Shown one piece after another: positions 25,919-34,760 of a stretch of 64,000 bases of DNA. The notes under the pieces are model-generated. The model made no database searches. It was not told where the DNA came from and was given only the letters and a program-made list of their open reading frames with translations. Source of the DNA: an uncultured Parabacteroides sp. (GTDB lineage Bacteria > Bacteroidota > Bacteroidia > Bacteroidales > Tannerellaceae); assembly GCA_949296075.1 (NCBI GenBank), contig CASFNG010000015.1, forward strand, positions 1-64,000, in the 5' to 3' direction. The stretch's first letter is position 1. Each line of letters opens with the position of its first letter. The position numbers and the translations under genes were made by a program.

Positions 25919-27040
25919 TCAATCTTGGTAATAGCCTTGCATCTGAAGCTCGCGAGCCGTGAGATAGGTGTATTTGTCCTCTTCCAAAGGATAGTCCCAA
26001 CAGCCCAACTGATGATAGATCTCGCCACCGAAACCTTGCTTGAACTTATACAACCCGTACATCGGATGCGAGGGATCCGGCCCCGGGGCGATGCCGAACA
26101 TATCATACTCCCGGCAGCCGCTTGCCTTGGCTATCTGGATAGCCCTCCACTGCAAGGCATACGTAGGCATCAAGTTGCGAAACACGGACGAGGAGGCGCC
26201 ATACAGGTAGGTGGCCCGATGCGCGGAGAGCACCAAGAAAAGCGCGGCGAGCGGCATATCGTCGTAATAGGCGATCATGAGTTCCACACGCACGTCGTCG
26301 TCCGGATTCTCCATCTTGGGGACAAACATATTCCGGAAATAAGATATATCGTTCAGGTACAAGCCATTCCTGAGAGCGGTCTCCGTGTAGAGGTCATACC
26401 ATACCCCTAAACCTTCCACCCCTACCCGCCGGACATCGATCCCTTTGCGAAGAGCCAGGCTGATGTTATAGCGCGTCTTGGGTTTCATGGCTGACAGGAT
26501 CTCCCGCTCCTCTCGCGAGAGATCCAGGATAATCGTGTTAGCGGGCAGGATATTGGTGTTCGACTTCCTCAGGTTCCGGTTGCAGGTGCCATAATTCAGC
26601 TTGATCTCCTGAAGCTCTTTCTTGGGAAGGCCGACCCAGTTCCCCTCCTCGTCGAAATCCTCGCTTTTGCACCAATGCGACTGCCAATTCAGGTCGTACC
26701 GGAGCGCGACGCAGTGCCGCGGTAGGTAAGAGCGCAAGGATTCGGACAGCTCCTCTAAGAATTGTCCCTGATTCGCCTCCGAAGGCTCTATCTCCGGGCC
26801 ATACGGCACATAAGCCACGTAATCCTCGGCGTTCAAATATTGGAAAAACAAGATAAAGTCTGCATGGGTATAGGAGAACCCTCCCACGTTCGCGTAAATA
26901 TCACTGTTGCGTACGGAAAACTCGAACGCGCTGGAATTCAACCCCAACCTCTCCTTCACCTTCGACCAGAAGGAGGTCTGTTGCACGATCGGCGTGCTAT
27001 AAGCGTCTATGATTTGTTTAGGTTCAATTTTGAGATTCAT
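25919..27040 (-). CDS. FemAB-like acyltransferase (GNAT fold)
   Basis: 373 aa from the ATG at 27040. The frame stays open further upstream, but that part lies opposite the ferredoxin-nitroreductase gene and is not protein-like. The double GNAT architecture of FemA/FemB proteins shows in TRYNISLALRKGIDVRR, LFLVLSAHRATYLYGASS and MPTYALQWRAIQIAKASG. FemAB enzymes add amino acids to peptidoglycan precursors from aminoacyl-tRNA; many Bacteroidales copies have unknown acceptors. Divergent from the nitroreductase gene, with a TACTTTCG box at 27062-27069 on the minus strand. Confidence 0.8.
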   Translation of the reverse strand: MNLKIEPKQIIDAYSTPIVQQTSFWSKVKERLGLNSSAFEFSVRNSDIYANVGGFSYTHADFILFFQYLNAEDYVAYVPYGPEIEPSEANQGQFLEELSESLRSYLPRHCVALRYDLNWQSHWCKSEDFDEEGNWVGLPKKELQEIKLNYGTCNRNLRKSNTNILPANTIILDLSREEREILSAMKPKTRYNISLALRKGIDVRRVGVEGLGVWYDLYTETALRNGLYLNDISYFRNMFVPKMENPDDDVRVELMIAYYDDMPLAALFLVLSAHRATYLYGASSSVFRNLMPTYALQWRAIQIAKASGCREYDMFGIAPGPDPSHPMYGLYKFKQGFGGEIYHQLGCWDYPLEEDKYTYLTARELQMQGYYQD

Positions 27041-27268
27041 GTTCAAGTGGAAATAAAGCCGCGAAAGTAACCCTTTCCGGCAAGAGATGCAAGGAAGAAG
27101 AGGACTTCCCCCACAATCCTTGCCCAAGTTTACGTAAAGGCAGGCCCAAGTTTTCCGGGATTCTACGCCTTGTTTTTCGGCATATCCCGCCACATTCTTC
27201 CAAGAGCCTTTCCCCGGCGTGGAGAATGGAGGAAAATCATCCCGGAAAAAATCGTATTTTCGCGGGAA

Positions 27269-28141
27269 ATGAGCATGGAAATGAATATTGAGATTAACGC
27301 GGATACCTGCATCCGATGCGGGAAGTGCGTGCGGGTATGCCCCTCGGGGATATTCACGCAGGAGAAGGTCGGCGAGGCTGTCGGCTTGATAAACAGGGAT
27401 AGTTGTATCGTGTGCGGGCATTGCGTGGACGTATGCCCGACGGACTCGGTCGTCCATGAGGATTTCCCGCCCGAGAAGATCCATCCGATCGACTATGGGA
27501 TGATGCCCTCCCCCGGGCAGGTCATGGCGCTGATGAAGTCCAGACGCTCCAACCGCACGCTGACCGGGAAGGTGATCCCCCGCGAGCAGCTCGACCAGAT
27601 CGTGGAGGCGGCCGCTTGCGCGCCGACAGCCACCAACGCGCAGACCGTGTCGTTCACTATCGTCACCGATCCCGCGAAATTACGTTTGGTCAACGAATAT
27701 ACGATCGGCGTGTTCGACTCGATAGCGAAAGTGCTCCTGAATCCGATCGTACGGCTCATCGCGACCCCCTTCCTGAAGGAGATATATCAATATGTACCCG
27801 CCTTCCGGCGATTGAAAGCGGATTACGAGGCGGGCAAGGACCCGATCCTGCGGAAAGCCACCGCCCTGTTGCTGATCCATACGCCCCGTTCGAACCGTTT
27901 CGGCCACGAGGACGCTAACCTCGCCTACCAAAACGCCTCGTTGATGGCGCAATCATTAGGGATCAGCCAGATCTACATGGGATTCGTCCTCACCGCGATC
28001 CGCTCTGGCAAGAAGGGGAAACTCGCCAAGCTGTTAGGGATCGACGGGGAGATACAGGCGATCATGGCGCTTGGCATACCGGCTTTCCGCTACCCGAAAT
28101 ACTCGGATCGCAAACCGGTGGAGAAGCGTTACGTGGAATAG
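27269..28141 (+). CDS. Ferredoxin-nitroreductase fusion protein
   Basis: 290 aa from the ATG at 27269; two further ATG codons follow within 12 bp, so the exact start is open. Two 4Fe-4S motifs come first: C14, C17, C20, C24 (CIRCGKCVRVCP) and C46, C49, C52, C56 (CIVCGHCVDVCP). A nitroreductase domain follows with the FMN-binding start SRRSNRTLTGKVIP and the segment AACAPTATNAQ. Such fusions transfer electrons from reduced ferredoxin to flavin and on to an unknown substrate. Cytosolic, no signal peptide. Confidence 0.9.
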   Translation: MSMEMNIEINADTCIRCGKCVRVCPSGIFTQEKVGEAVGLINRDSCIVCGHCVDVCPTDSVVHEDFPPEKIHPIDYGMMPSPGQVMALMKSRRSNRTLTGKVIPREQLDQIVEAAACAPTATNAQTVSFTIVTDPAKLRLVNEYTIGVFDSIAKVLLNPIVRLIATPFLKEIYQYVPAFRRLKADYEAGKDPILRKATALLLIHTPRSNRFGHEDANLAYQNASLMAQSLGISQIYMGFVLTAIRSGKKGKLAKLLGIDGEIQAIMALGIPAFRYPKYSDRKPVEKRYVE

Positions 28142-28155
28142 GCTGGAAGAAACAG

Positions 28156-28200
28156 GAAGAGGGGCCGCATCAGCTCAATAGCTTGATGCGACCCCTCTTC
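28156..28200. terminator. Bidirectional terminator hairpin
   Basis: A long stem (GAAGAGGGG with CCCCTCTTC, continued inward by CGCATCA with TGATGCG) lies 15 bp past the nitroreductase stop. It also lies just past the convergent DUF4250 gene, so it can serve both strands. Confidence 0.75.
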
Positions 28201-28215
28201 GACAATCCGCTCCGA

Positions 28216-28398
28216 TCACCAGAACTTATTATGCTCCGGGCTATACTCGAACCCGGCGTCTTTCAGCTTGGAGAGCAGCGATTTCTTATTCACTTTCAAA
28301 TCCTCGCACAAATCATCGAGGGAAGCATAATTATCACGTAATTTCATGTTGATGAAGCTGTATAGCATCATCGGATCATTGGGTAACGACATAAACAA
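28216..28398 (-). CDS. DUF4250 small protein
   Basis: 60 aa with the family pattern LPNDPMMLYSFINMKLRDNY, then LDDLCEDLKVNKKSLLSKL. The second half reads like a helix-turn-helix. The true start may be the second or third codon (MSLPNDP). A TATCTTCG box lies at 28431-28438 on the minus strand. Function unknown; widespread in Bacteroidales and Clostridia. Confidence 0.8.
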   Translation of the reverse strand: MFMSLPNDPMMLYSFINMKLRDNYASLDDLCEDLKVNKKSLLSKLKDAGFEYSPEHNKFW

Positions 28399-28461
28399 TC
28401 TATACGAATTACTTTACCTATTATTCTGCCGCGAAGATACGATTTTCCCCGTTACGAATGC

Positions 28462-28469
28462 TTACCTTC
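28462..28469 (+). promoter_or_regulatory. Possible -7 box of the PHP hydrolase gene
   Basis: TACCTTCG, one mismatch from TAnnTTTG, lies 22 bp before the ATG at 28492. Confidence 0.35.
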
Positions 28470-28491
28470 GCGCCATGTTAAAGATAAATTC

Positions 28492-29217
28492 ATGAAGACA
28501 TTACTTGACGTGCACACCCATACGGTAGCCAGCGGACACGCTTTCAGCACCTTGCAGGAGATGGTATCGGCGGCCTCGGAGAAAGGGCTACGATTGTTAG
28601 GGATCACCGAGCACGCACCCAGCATCCCCGGGACCTGCCCTCTTATCTATTTCCGCAACCTGCACGTGGTACCCCGACAGATGTACGGAGTGGAGCTGTT
28701 ATTGGGAGCGGAGCTTAATATCATTGACTACAAAGGGTCTATCGACTTAGAGGAGAATTACCTGCGTATGCTGGACATACGGATCGCCGGTATCCACTCG
28801 CTTTGCTATACCCCCGGCACGGTGGAGGAAAACACGGAGGCCATGATCGGGGCGATACGCAACCCGTACATCCATATCATCAGTCACCCGGGCGACGGCA
28901 CAGCCGACGTGAACCTTGAAGCGGTAGTGCAAGCCTCCAAGAGTTACCACACCCTGCTGGAGATAAACAACAGTTCCCTCAACCCCGTCCGCAATAAGGT
29001 CAAGGCCCGCGCCAACAATTTAGAGATCCTGCGCCTCTGCAAGCGGTACGAGGTACCGGTTATCTTGGGCAGCGACGCGCATATATCGTTCGACATCGCC
29101 CGGTACGACCATATCCAAGCCTTGCTTCAAGAAACAGAATTCCCCGAACGCCTGCTACTCAACGACAAAGTAGAAGCATTCAGGGAATTCCTGACCCATA
29201 AGGAGTCTATATTCTAA
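28492..29217 (+). CDS. PHP-domain phosphatase (YcdX-like)
   Basis: 241 aa with the metal ligands of the PHP fold in order: DVHTHT (H8, H10), TEHAP, a lone His in GIHSLCY, ISHPGDG and GSDAH. E. coli YcdX and close relatives are trinuclear zinc phosphatases. The length fits. Monocistronic, between DUF4250 (divergent) and the TPR gene (convergent). Substrate unknown. Confidence 0.88.
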   Translation: MKTLLDVHTHTVASGHAFSTLQEMVSAASEKGLRLLGITEHAPSIPGTCPLIYFRNLHVVPRQMYGVELLLGAELNIIDYKGSIDLEENYLRMLDIRIAGIHSLCYTPGTVEENTEAMIGAIRNPYIHIISHPGDGTADVNLEAVVQASKSYHTLLEINNSSLNPVRNKVKARANNLEILRLCKRYEVPVILGSDAHISFDIARYDHIQALLQETEFPERLLLNDKVEAFREFLTHKESIF

Positions 29218-29223
29218 GAAGTC

Positions 29224-29243
29224 AAGAGGGCACTATCCCTCTT
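29224..29243. terminator. Short hairpin between convergent genes
   Basis: Arms AAGAGGG (29224-29230) and CCCTCTT (29237-29243) around a 6-base loop, between the PHP stop and the TPR gene stop. It can act on either strand. Confidence 0.5.
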
Positions 29244-29245
29244 CC

Positions 29246-30973
29246 CTATTGGCAGTGCTGCTTAATCAGCTTGTCCACGACCGGATCGCCCAGCTCTTTC
29301 GCCTTCTGGAAGGCTTCACACGCCTCGTCTTTCTTGCCCTGCCGAACAAGGCAGATACCGCGCAACCGGTAAGAGGAGGCGAAATCGGGAGCGATCTTCA
29401 GCGACTCGTCCACACTCTTCAAGGCCGCCTCGTAATTCTCCTGCCGAATATAGACCGAAGCCTCCTCAGCGCGATACATAGCGTCGCCCGGGTTCAAGCG
29501 GATCGCCGCTTTTATATCCTCCAAAGCCCCAGCGAAATCATCCATACGGAACTTCGCCTGCTCGCGATAATAATAGAAGCGATCGCCTACTTGTCCATTC
29601 AGGATCGTATAATACAAGTCGTAATCCGCCACGGCTTCCGGGTATTGCATAAGCCGCAGGCGATAGTCGATCCGCTCAAGGATGTAGGTGGCAGCCTCTG
29701 GGGTAGGCGGATTCCCGCACTTAGCGATCGCGCTATCCAGCAAATTGATGATCTCCCCGATATTAACGCCAAAGACATTCGATTTCGCCTTAGCCGCCAA
29801 ATACCACGACGAGGGAGAAGCGATCTCACTTTGGTTTACCTTCATGTAATCATCATACGCCTGCTCAAATCGCTTTTGGTAAAAATAAATATCCCCTTCC
29901 AGCTGCCGATAGGCGGGAAGATCAGCCCCTCCGATCGCTTTTTGGACCGCCTCCAAAGCGGCGTCTACCGTCCATCGCTCATCCTTTAGGGTCGTATCCA
30001 TAGCCGCCACGCCATAGATCAGCTTAGCACGGTTATACCACAGTTCATTCTCGCTGTCGGAAAACCGGGAAGCCGCGTCTATATCCTCCAAGGCCTTGTC
30101 AAGGAAAGCGGATCGCTCCTCTTCCGAGGAGGCCAAGGCCGCCCGATGATAAGCGTAATGATTCGCCCGGCTCAAATATCCTTCGGCGGATTCCGGGAAA
30201 GAGGCGATGAAATCGTTCAAGGTCTCTAAATAGGTTTTCGGATCTTGCGAGTTAGCCAAGAGGAAAAGCGCCACCTGCGCTTGCTCCACGTCCGCCGGCC
30301 ATGCCTTGCGTATCCCTATCTGCGTATAGGTAGAGTTCAACACATCCGCCGAATGGATCGTCAGGCTATTGGCGTACCCGGCCGATACCGCATAAGAAAC
30401 ATCCTTATTCCCGGTCGCGTCTTCCTGCGCCAAGCCGAATACCTTGCCCTCCTCGGTCAGGATCGGGGCGTTTGTCCAGCCTGCTTCCAAGGGAATCGAT
30501 AACTTATAGTAGCTGAAGGGATCTTTCAGTTTGCTCACCTCCGAGACGGCACCTTTCCCGAATTTCACTTTCTTCTCGGTGGAAAAGGGCATCAAATAGG
30601 CGGTAGCTCCTTGCGGAACAGTCTCTTGCCCAATCGCCAAGCAATCCACCTTTTTCGGCACCTCTGCCTTGAATTTGATCACGTCGTACAACTCATCAGC
30701 TCCCATGATACGGACTACCGGATATACCTTCCCCTCCGTATCCGTCACGGTCGCCCTTTCCGCTCCCTTAAAAACGGAATAACCGGACAAAGCCTCGCCC
30801 GTCTCGGATATAAAGAAGCCAACCCCTTCCGCTTTTTTCTGGTTATCCACGCCATAGGTAGTGATCGTAACCAACGCTTTCTTCTGCTTATTCATCCATT
30901 TTGGAGCCTTCTCCTGGGCGAGAAGCCCCAACAACGGGCAACAAGCGACGATCAATAAAACTAAATTCCTCAT
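29246..30973 (-). CDS. TPR protein with inactive trypsin-like protease domain
   Basis: 575 aa with a signal peptide (cleavage near LLAQ, residue 20). Residues 30-200 have the layout of a Deg-type serine protease: GVGFFISETG stands where GSGFII is usual. But the catalytic His motif TNYHV is replaced by LSGYSVF (62-68), and the GNSGGP serine loop by GWTNAP (165-170). The middle Asp (DVIKF, D98) remains. From about 240 on there are TPR repeats, with clear ones near the end (YYYREQAKFRMDDFAGAL; LRGICLVRQGKKDEACEAF). It is probably a periplasmic binding scaffold. A TACCTTTG box at 31010-31017 precedes it. Confidence 0.85.
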   Translation of the reverse strand: MRNLVLLIVACCPLLGLLAQEKAPKWMNKQKKALVTITTYGVDNQKKAEGVGFFISETGEALSGYSVFKGAERATVTDTEGKVYPVVRIMGADELYDVIKFKAEVPKKVDCLAIGQETVPQGATAYLMPFSTEKKVKFGKGAVSEVSKLKDPFSYYKLSIPLEAGWTNAPILTEEGKVFGLAQEDATGNKDVSYAVSAGYANSLTIHSADVLNSTYTQIGIRKAWPADVEQAQVALFLLANSQDPKTYLETLNDFIASFPESAEGYLSRANHYAYHRAALASSEEERSAFLDKALEDIDAASRFSDSENELWYNRAKLIYGVAAMDTTLKDERWTVDAALEAVQKAIGGADLPAYRQLEGDIYFYQKRFEQAYDDYMKVNQSEIASPSSWYLAAKAKSNVFGVNIGEIINLLDSAIAKCGNPPTPEAATYILERIDYRLRLMQYPEAVADYDLYYTILNGQVGDRFYYYREQAKFRMDDFAGALEDIKAAIRLNPGDAMYRAEEASVYIRQENYEAALKSVDESLKIAPDFASSYRLRGICLVRQGKKDEACEAFQKAKELGDPVVDKLIKQHCQ

Positions 30974-31009
30974 GTATTCCCTCTTTTTCTATTACCTCGC
31001 AAAGGTAAC

Positions 31010-31017
31010 GATTTATG
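31010..31017 (-). promoter_or_regulatory. Promoter -7 box of the TPR/pseudoprotease gene
   Basis: The minus strand reads TACCTTTG, an exact TAnnTTTG match, 37 bp before the start codon. Confidence 0.5.
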
Positions 31018-31056
31018 GTAATCATCGCACAGACCCTGCCGATTTATCCATTCAGC

Positions 31057-31098
31057 AAGAAGCCCCGTGAAGAGATCTGTTTCCTCACGGGGCTTCTT
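31057..31098 (-). terminator. Terminator of the sulfatase gene
   Basis: A 14-bp stem (AAGAAGCCCCGTGA with its complement, 31057-31070 and 31085-31098) lies 20 bp past the sulfatase stop. Confidence 0.65.
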
Positions 31099-31118
31099 CC
31101 CTATTCCGGCTGTTCGCG

Positions 31119-32654
31119 TCAACGAGCCTTCTCTGCCTCAAGTACCTCCTTCAATCGACGGACGATCTCCGGATGTTCCGCTGCTTGGTTGTTTCGCTCG
31201 CCTATGTCTTGCCGTAAATTATACAGTTGCTCCTCCCGGCTGTTGCCTAACTCGATGTTCGTCAGTTTCTGGTAGGCGGCATCCTCGCTTGGCGCGATAT
31301 ATTTCCATTCCCCATCGGAGACCGACAGGGCGCCGGCCACCTCGATCACGTAATCGCGTCCCTTCGGATCCTCACCCAAGAAGGCAGCCAAATGATCCTG
31401 GCTATCGGGAGCAGCCCCCTCCGGCAAGCTCTTTCCCAACAGGCTCGCCAGCGAAGCGTATAAATCAACCTGGGAAACCAGCGCGTCGGACACGCCCGGC
31501 TTTACCCGGGCCGGCCAACTCACGATCATCGGGATCCGGGTACCGGCCTCGAAGATGCTATACTTGCCGCCGCGGAACGGTCCCCAAGGCTTATGATCGC
31601 CCAACAGCTCGACGGCACGATCCGCGTAACCATCGTCCACCACCGGACCGTTGTCGCTGCTCATGACGATCAACGTGTTCTCCGCTATCCCGGCTTTCTC
31701 AAGCGCCGCCATGATCTCGCCTACCGTCCAGTCGAATTGCAACAAGGCATCGCCGCGAGGCCCCATCCCGCTTTTGCCCACGAAGCGGGGATGCGGCCAG
31801 CGAGGGACATGAACATCGTTCGTCCCGACATAAAGGAAGAAGGGCTCCGACTTATGCTCTTCGATAAACCGTACCGCCTTGCACGTGATGCTGTCCGCTA
31901 TATTCTCATCTTCCCACAAAGCCCGTTTGCCGCCTTTCATATAACCGATCCGGGAGATCCCGTTAACGATCGCCATATCGTGCCCGTGATTGGGACTTGG
32001 CTTGAGCTTCGTCAGCAGCTCGGGATGATCCTTGCCCAAGGGCTCGCCGGGGAATGGCTCTTTATAGCTTACCGCCACGGGATCTTCCGGATCGAGGTTG
32101 ACGATCCGCTGGTTCTCCACGAAGACGCAAGGCACCCGATCCGCCGTAGCCGCCATCAAGTAGGAGTAATCAAAGCCAATATCGGCGGGCCCGGGCGTGA
32201 TGAATCCGTTCCAATCCTGCGAGCCGGTCTTATCCCCCAAGCCCAAATGCCACTTCCCGATCGCCCCTGTCGTGTAGCCACATTCCTTGAAGAGATCGGC
32301 CACGGTAGGCTGTTCCGGACGGATCACCATACCGGCGTCTCCCGCGGCGATCCCGGTATCGTCCCTCCTCCAGGCATAATGCCCCGTAAACAAGGAATAA
32401 CGGGATGGAGTACTCGTCGCGGCCACGGAATGCGCGTCGGTAAACCGCACGCCCCGTTCCGCCAACCGCTCCACGTTCGGTGTATGGATCGTAGTCGATC
32501 CGTTGCAACTCAAGTCGCCATAGCCAATATCATCAGCGATCAAGAAGATCACGTTCGGCTTATCGGGAAGTTTCGCCGTCTCCCTATTCTGCCGATTCCC
32601 GGAACAAGAGGCCAACAGCGAAGCCCCCAAACTGATAACAACCGCAGATTTCAT
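31119..32654 (-). CDS. Sulfatase, serine-type (arylsulfatase A family)
   Basis: 511-aa lipoprotein (LLASC, Cys17) with the sulfatase metal site DDIGYGD (from D41) and the activation motif STPSR (S81 to R85). Serine at the first place means the formylglycine must be made by an anaerobic radical-SAM maturase (anSME), not seen here. The length is typical. It stands alone without SusC/SusD or a glycosidase beside it, so its glycan target (mucin, GAG or steroid sulfate) cannot be read from context. Confidence 0.92.
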   Translation of the reverse strand: MKSAVVISLGASLLASCSGNRQNRETAKLPDKPNVIFLIADDIGYGDLSCNGSTTIHTPNVERLAERGVRFTDAHSVAATSTPSRYSLFTGHYAWRRDDTGIAAGDAGMVIRPEQPTVADLFKECGYTTGAIGKWHLGLGDKTGSQDWNGFITPGPADIGFDYSYLMAATADRVPCVFVENQRIVNLDPEDPVAVSYKEPFPGEPLGKDHPELLTKLKPSPNHGHDMAIVNGISRIGYMKGGKRALWEDENIADSITCKAVRFIEEHKSEPFFLYVGTNDVHVPRWPHPRFVGKSGMGPRGDALLQFDWTVGEIMAALEKAGIAENTLIVMSSDNGPVVDDGYADRAVELLGDHKPWGPFRGGKYSIFEAGTRIPMIVSWPARVKPGVSDALVSQVDLYASLASLLGKSLPEGAAPDSQDHLAAFLGEDPKGRDYVIEVAGALSVSDGEWKYIAPSEDAAYQKLTNIELGNSREEQLYNLRQDIGERNNQAAEHPEIVRRLKEVLEAEKAR

Positions 32655-32769
32655 GTTTAAGTATTTAGATTAATGGCTCATTTTCATCTGATAAGTGCCA
32701 CAAGATATATTTGCTTCACGGAATAGACAACCTTACGATCCAGAAAAAAGCCCAACCTCCTCCTCTCGT

Positions 32770-33318
32770 TCATTCCTCTTCCTCTCCCTCATTGGCGGAA
32801 TGGAGGATAAAGGTGGTCGCCCCGATCGTGATGATCTCCCCATCGCCGATACGGACCTGTTCTTTCTTGCCGACCAACGTATTGCGGACGAACGTACCCG
32901 TCAAGCTCGGGAAATCTCGGACCATGTAAACGAAACGCCCCTCAGCGTCTTTCTTCACATGGATCACGCAGTGCTTGCGTCCCATGCTCGGGTCGCTCGT
33001 GACGATAGGCACGTCCACACCCTCCGTATCCTTGTTCCGGCGCCCTATCACGTTGTCGCCCATCACCAAGGGAAGCTCCTGCTTAAACGCGAAAGCGTTC
33101 TCGATCACCGAGATATACCCGCAAGAGAAGTCCGGCTCCTTTATCTCCTTCTCCTCTCCTGAGGATGTCTTCACGACCTTCCGTCCTAACTTGATCTTGA
33201 ATTGGGCGCCACATTGGGGGCAGACAAAGGCAAGCACCTTTCCATCCGGATACTTGGTCTCGTCAAAAGATAATTGATTGTCACATTTCGGGCAGAACAC
33301 TCTTTTCATACCGTCCAA
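32770..33318 (-). CDS. FHA-domain protein with zinc ribbon
   Basis: 182 aa. A zinc ribbon opens the protein (C9, C12, C33, C36). The FHA domain fills about 85-175 with the phosphothreonine-binding pattern GDNVIGRRNK, MGRKHC and LTGTFVRNT. FHA domains read phosphothreonine peptides, usually with Ser/Thr kinases; no kinase is nearby. A TACCTTCG box at 33345-33352 precedes it. Cytosolic. Confidence 0.88.
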   Translation of the reverse strand: MDGMKRVFCPKCDNQLSFDETKYPDGKVLAFVCPQCGAQFKIKLGRKVVKTSSGEEKEIKEPDFSCGYISVIENAFAFKQELPLVMGDNVIGRRNKDTEGVDVPIVTSDPSMGRKHCVIHVKKDAEGRFVYMVRDFPSLTGTFVRNTLVGKKEQVRIGDGEIITIGATTFILHSANEGEEEE

Positions 33319-33734
33319 ACCGTTTTTACGTTTCTTACCGAACGCGAAGGTACGAAAAAAGTCGCTTCGGAAGCATGTCCGCCAACCTTTCCCGAAAATG
33401 TCCCATGAATCCGGGAAACTATCCCATCATTTTTTCAAAAGCCTTGGCAAGAATTTTCTCCGAAGAGGCTCAGAATGGCACTTAAAGGCAATAAAAAAGG
33501 CTATCCATCACGGACAGCCAATCTCAATTGTTAACCTTAAATCTAATACCATGAAAAACACATTGCAAATGTATGACATTTATGTTATGTAGCATAGCTT
33601 TTTATTTGGAAATCTCATTTGTTTAAACAGATTTAACAAAAAGATGTTCTACAATATACTTTCGCAACAAATTTTCAGGAGGTCTATAGGGATTTTCAAG
33701 GTTTTCTCCGGTTCATTCCCTATCCTCTTCCCTC
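33319..33734. other. Intergenic region with hairpin and short leader-like ORF
   Basis: Holds the FHA promoter box, the minus-strand terminator at 33499-33519, and a 13-codon plus-strand ORF at 33551-33592 (MKNTLQMYDIYVM) preceded by TAATACC. No larger gene is seen. Confidence 0.5.
33499..33519 (-). terminator. Terminator of the xanthine salvage operon
   Basis: Arms GGCTATCC (33499-33506) and GGACAGCC (33512-33519, one mismatched pair). It is followed on the minus strand by six T. It lies about 220 bp past the thioesterase stop. Confidence 0.6.
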
Positions 33735-34157
33735 CTAAACCTGCGAGGTCACCACGCAAAACGTGCCCGAAGCCTTGCTTACCAACTTATCGTCGCAATA
33801 AATCTCGCACTCGCAGAAATGAATATGCCGACCTGCCTTGATCACGGTACCCTTCGCGATCAGCTCATTCCCCCAAGCCGCCCGCAAGAACGACATCTTC
33901 AGCTCAGCCGTAAGCACATCCTTCTCGATCGGGGTCATCGTATAAGCGGCGAATCCAGCGATCGTATCCGCCAAGGCCGCCAAAACGCCTCCATGCGTCA
34001 CCCCGCTATACTGCCGCTGTTCCTCATGCAAAGGCATATGCGCTTCCACACGTCCCTCCTCTATCACCGTGAAACGGATCCCCAAGAAGTTTACGTAAGG
34101 GTTAGTTTTCGCCCTGTTCATCAACTTTTCCCGAACTCTTTCATCCATATTATTCAC
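33735..34157 (-). CDS. PaaI-family hotdog thioesterase
   Basis: 140 aa of hotdog fold with the PaaI signature VTHGGVLAALADT (about residues 52-64) holding the active-site region. Such enzymes hydrolyse acyl-CoA thioesters. Last gene of the operon with xanthine phosphoribosyltransferase, 6 bp after its stop; the metabolic link is not obvious and may be only positional. Confidence 0.88.
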   Translation of the reverse strand: MNNMDERVREKLMNRAKTNPYVNFLGIRFTVIEEGRVEAHMPLHEEQRQYSGVTHGGVLAALADTIAGFAAYTMTPIEKDVLTAELKMSFLRAAWGNELIAKGTVIKAGRHIHFCECEIYCDDKLVSKASGTFCVVTSQV

Positions 34158-34163
34158 CTCCTG

Positions 34164-34730
34164 TTAACGAATCGCTATCATACAATCATCCAAACTGTCA
34201 ATAATGGCGAGACTCTCTACCCGTATACCCCGGCCACGCAATAGATTACCCCCATCCTGGAACGCTTTCTCGATAATGAATCCCATACCCTCTATCACGG
34301 CTCCCGCTTGTTCGGCCAACTCGATCATACCCATCGCGGCGTTGCCGTAAGCGAGAAAATCATCGATAAACAGGACATGATCCTCTGGTGTCAAGAAATT
34401 ATTGCTGATACAAACCGTATAATCCCGGTCTTTCGTGAATGAGTGAACTACGGTAGAAAGCATATTCTCCATCGTCTTAGGCTTCTTTTTCTTCACGAAC
34501 ACCACAGGCAGGCGCATGATATATCCCACCATGATGGCAGGAGCGATACCACTCGCCTCGATCGTGACGATCTTATTGATCGGGCAATCTTGAAAACGCC
34601 GGATAAACTCCTCCGCGATCTTGTACATCAGCATGGGATCCATCTGATGATTGATAAAACTGTCCACCTTCAAGATGCCGCCCGGATAACAACGACCGTC
34701 TTGCAAGATGCGCTGTTTTAATAATTCCAT
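34164..34730 (-). CDS. xpt: Xanthine phosphoribosyltransferase
   Basis: 188 aa, the usual size. The type I phosphoribosyltransferase PRPP loop is [13 protein letters not shown]; the start [23 protein letters not shown] is the family N-terminus in shortened quotation: [12 protein letters not shown] then [14 protein letters not shown]. It converts xanthine and PRPP to XMP in purine salvage. It follows the permease gene by 30 bp, so uptake and conversion are made together. No purine riboswitch structure was recognised upstream. Confidence 0.93.
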   Translation of the reverse strand: MELLKQRILQDGRCYPGGILKVDSFINHQMDPMLMYKIAEEFIRRFQDCPINKIVTIEASGIAPAIMVGYIMRLPVVFVKKKKPKTMENMLSTVVHSFTKDRDYTVCISNNFLTPEDHVLFIDDFLAYGNAAMGMIELAEQAGAVIEGMGFIIEKAFQDGGNLLRGRGIRVESLAIIDSLDDCMIAIR

Positions 34731-34760
34731 AATATATTCCTTCTCTATTCCTTTAAACCG

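Noticed and set aside
27041-27484. N-terminal extension of the FemAB-like frame
   Set aside because: It lies opposite the ferredoxin-nitroreductase gene and has no homology; the family N-terminus begins at the ATG at 27040.
34731-34760. Purine riboswitch before xpt or the permease
   Set aside because: The gap before xpt is 30 bp and that before the permease is 41 bp; no three-way junction could be drawn.
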